Assembly: GCA_032209605.1 (NCBI GenBank)
Contig: JASFXZ010000001.1
Location: forward strand, 29,826,619 to 29,890,618
Length of the DNA stretch: 64,000 bases
Direction: 5' to 3'
Origin: Mactromeris polynyma
Lineage: Eukaryota; Mollusca; Bivalvia; Venerida; Mactridae
Numbering within the stretch: position 1 is the first letter of the stretch; each line of letters opens with the position of its first letter. The notes beneath the pieces are model-generated. The model had not been told where the DNA came from. It ran no database searches and saw only the letters and a program-made list of their open reading frames with translations. Both the position numbers and the translations under genes were made by a program. Below are positions 63,205 through 64,000 of the stretch, one piece after another.

Positions 63205-63324
63205 GGTATGTGTGGGGAGGCGCTGTCTTATGAATGTGACGTTCCAGTACTCGCGCCAAATTTAGGCATTGTTGAAGTTCGTTATAAGGAGTCGGGCGCT
63301 CTACCGCTCGACCACTGCGTCTAC
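63205..63324 (-). repeat. Truncated tRNA-derived SINE, copy C
   Basis: It begins abruptly at gaggtatgtgtggggaggc next to the satellite run and lacks the part downstream of that point as well as about 40 internal bases (ttcc directly joined to agtactcgcgcc). The tRNA-like half is kept. Confidence 0.6.
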
Positions 63325-64000
63325 TATAGATTCACAATTGTTGTTCAAAAAAGGCTAAATATATGTCTTTTACTGGTTGTTAATCAGAAATGTACTTGCC
63401 TAACCGCAGACGAAGTTCAATACAATTTAGAAGACGTTGGTACACTTTAATTTTGGGATGTAAAATTGGATATATTTGTTTGATATATTAGCAATTAAAA
63501 CACCTACAGTATTGTTGGTCAGTTTCTTATCATCTTTGTATTTGATTTTCTATAGATGACGAAATTTCGGAACTATTCAACCCTTCTTATTACGCTACTG
63601 GCCATGAAGGTGTCGATGACCCAGACGCAGCGGAAAGTGTTGTAATTATTGAAGAAATTCCAACTGAAAATGAATTTCCTGACTATTGTAATATTAATCC
63701 CTCATTACTACCATCACCAAACGGACGAATCACTGAAGATAGGAGAAATAGTGTGTTTTTTGACAATTTTGTAAATGCTAGTGCTGACATATTACCTCAA
63801 CATGTCACGCAACTGGATGTTGTCACGCGCACAGAGACAACTGAATCAGACATAACCAGAACAGAGCCTTTACAGCCAAGAATGAGAAGAAATTTACCCG
63901 TTGCTCGAGAACTGGACACTATAGAATATACACGGGACTTTATAAGAGATGACACAGATACTATCAGGACAGAGCATTTGCAGCCAAGAAGAAGAAGACA

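Larger units (their letters stand above)
61593..64000 (+). pseudogene. RING gene copy C, 5'-truncated and running off the window
   Basis: Exon 1 remains only from PRDSLEIL on (61,593-62,011); no in-frame ATG precedes the RING, and a stop lies upstream. The RING itself is complete (CGVC, CGHTFCDFC, CPLD). Exon 2 starts at 63,556 after tctatag and is open to the window end, with repeat units starting at 63,858 and 63,966 at the same 108-base spacing. A new upstream exon could still supply a start. Otherwise this is a truncated copy. Confidence 0.65.

Overview
The window is animal nuclear DNA. It is AT-rich, its genes are split by GT-AG introns, and it holds animal DNA transposons of the Tc1 and PIF/Harbinger types, tRNA-derived short repeats, a LINE remnant and receptor domains (SRCR, EB-like, EGF) of the kind strongly expanded in lophotrochozoans. 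A bivalve or other mollusc is the most likely source; this is inference, as no species-diagnostic gene is present.

Region 1 (1-35 kb) holds two tandem paralogues on the minus strand of a putative scavenger-type receptor. The upstream copy (31,236 to 13,401) can be assembled from 11 exons whose lengths sum to an exact multiple of three (721 residues): signal peptide, SRCR, SRCR, EB-like module, SRCR, two EGF-like exons, one membrane span and a tail with phosphotyrosine-type motifs. The downstream copy (8,346 to 1,924) uses the same first and last exons but lacks the middle, giving a 348-residue single-SRCR form; a dead EGF exon remains in one of its introns. Flanks are duplicated too, one piece in inverted orientation. 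Two Tc1-like elements sit in an intron of the long copy, one about 11 bases from a 5' splice site. Foldback elements with 9-base target duplications lie in the flanks.

Region 2 (35-40 kb) is repeat-rich: a fragment with an SGNH-hydrolase end motif, a frameshifted Tc1-like transposase, a Tc1 N-terminal scrap, two tRNA-Thr-like Pol III sequences and a 0.9 kb array of palindromic satellite units.

Region 3 (40.2-64 kb) is a tandemly duplicated block carrying a two-exon gene for an apparently unnamed RING protein: a myristoylation/palmitoylation-type N terminus, an acidic spacer, a C3HC3D RING and a second exon of 108-base (36-residue) repeats. Copy A is intact (490 residues). Copy B is broken (lost RING cysteine, frameshift, stops). 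Copy C lacks its start and runs off the window end. A 7,059 bp PIF/Harbinger element (40,479-47,537) lies in the 5' flank of copy A, with empty sites in the two paralogous blocks. It carries a five-exon DDE transposase with a 7-base deletion and, convergently, an intact seven-exon Myb/SANT-like partner gene.
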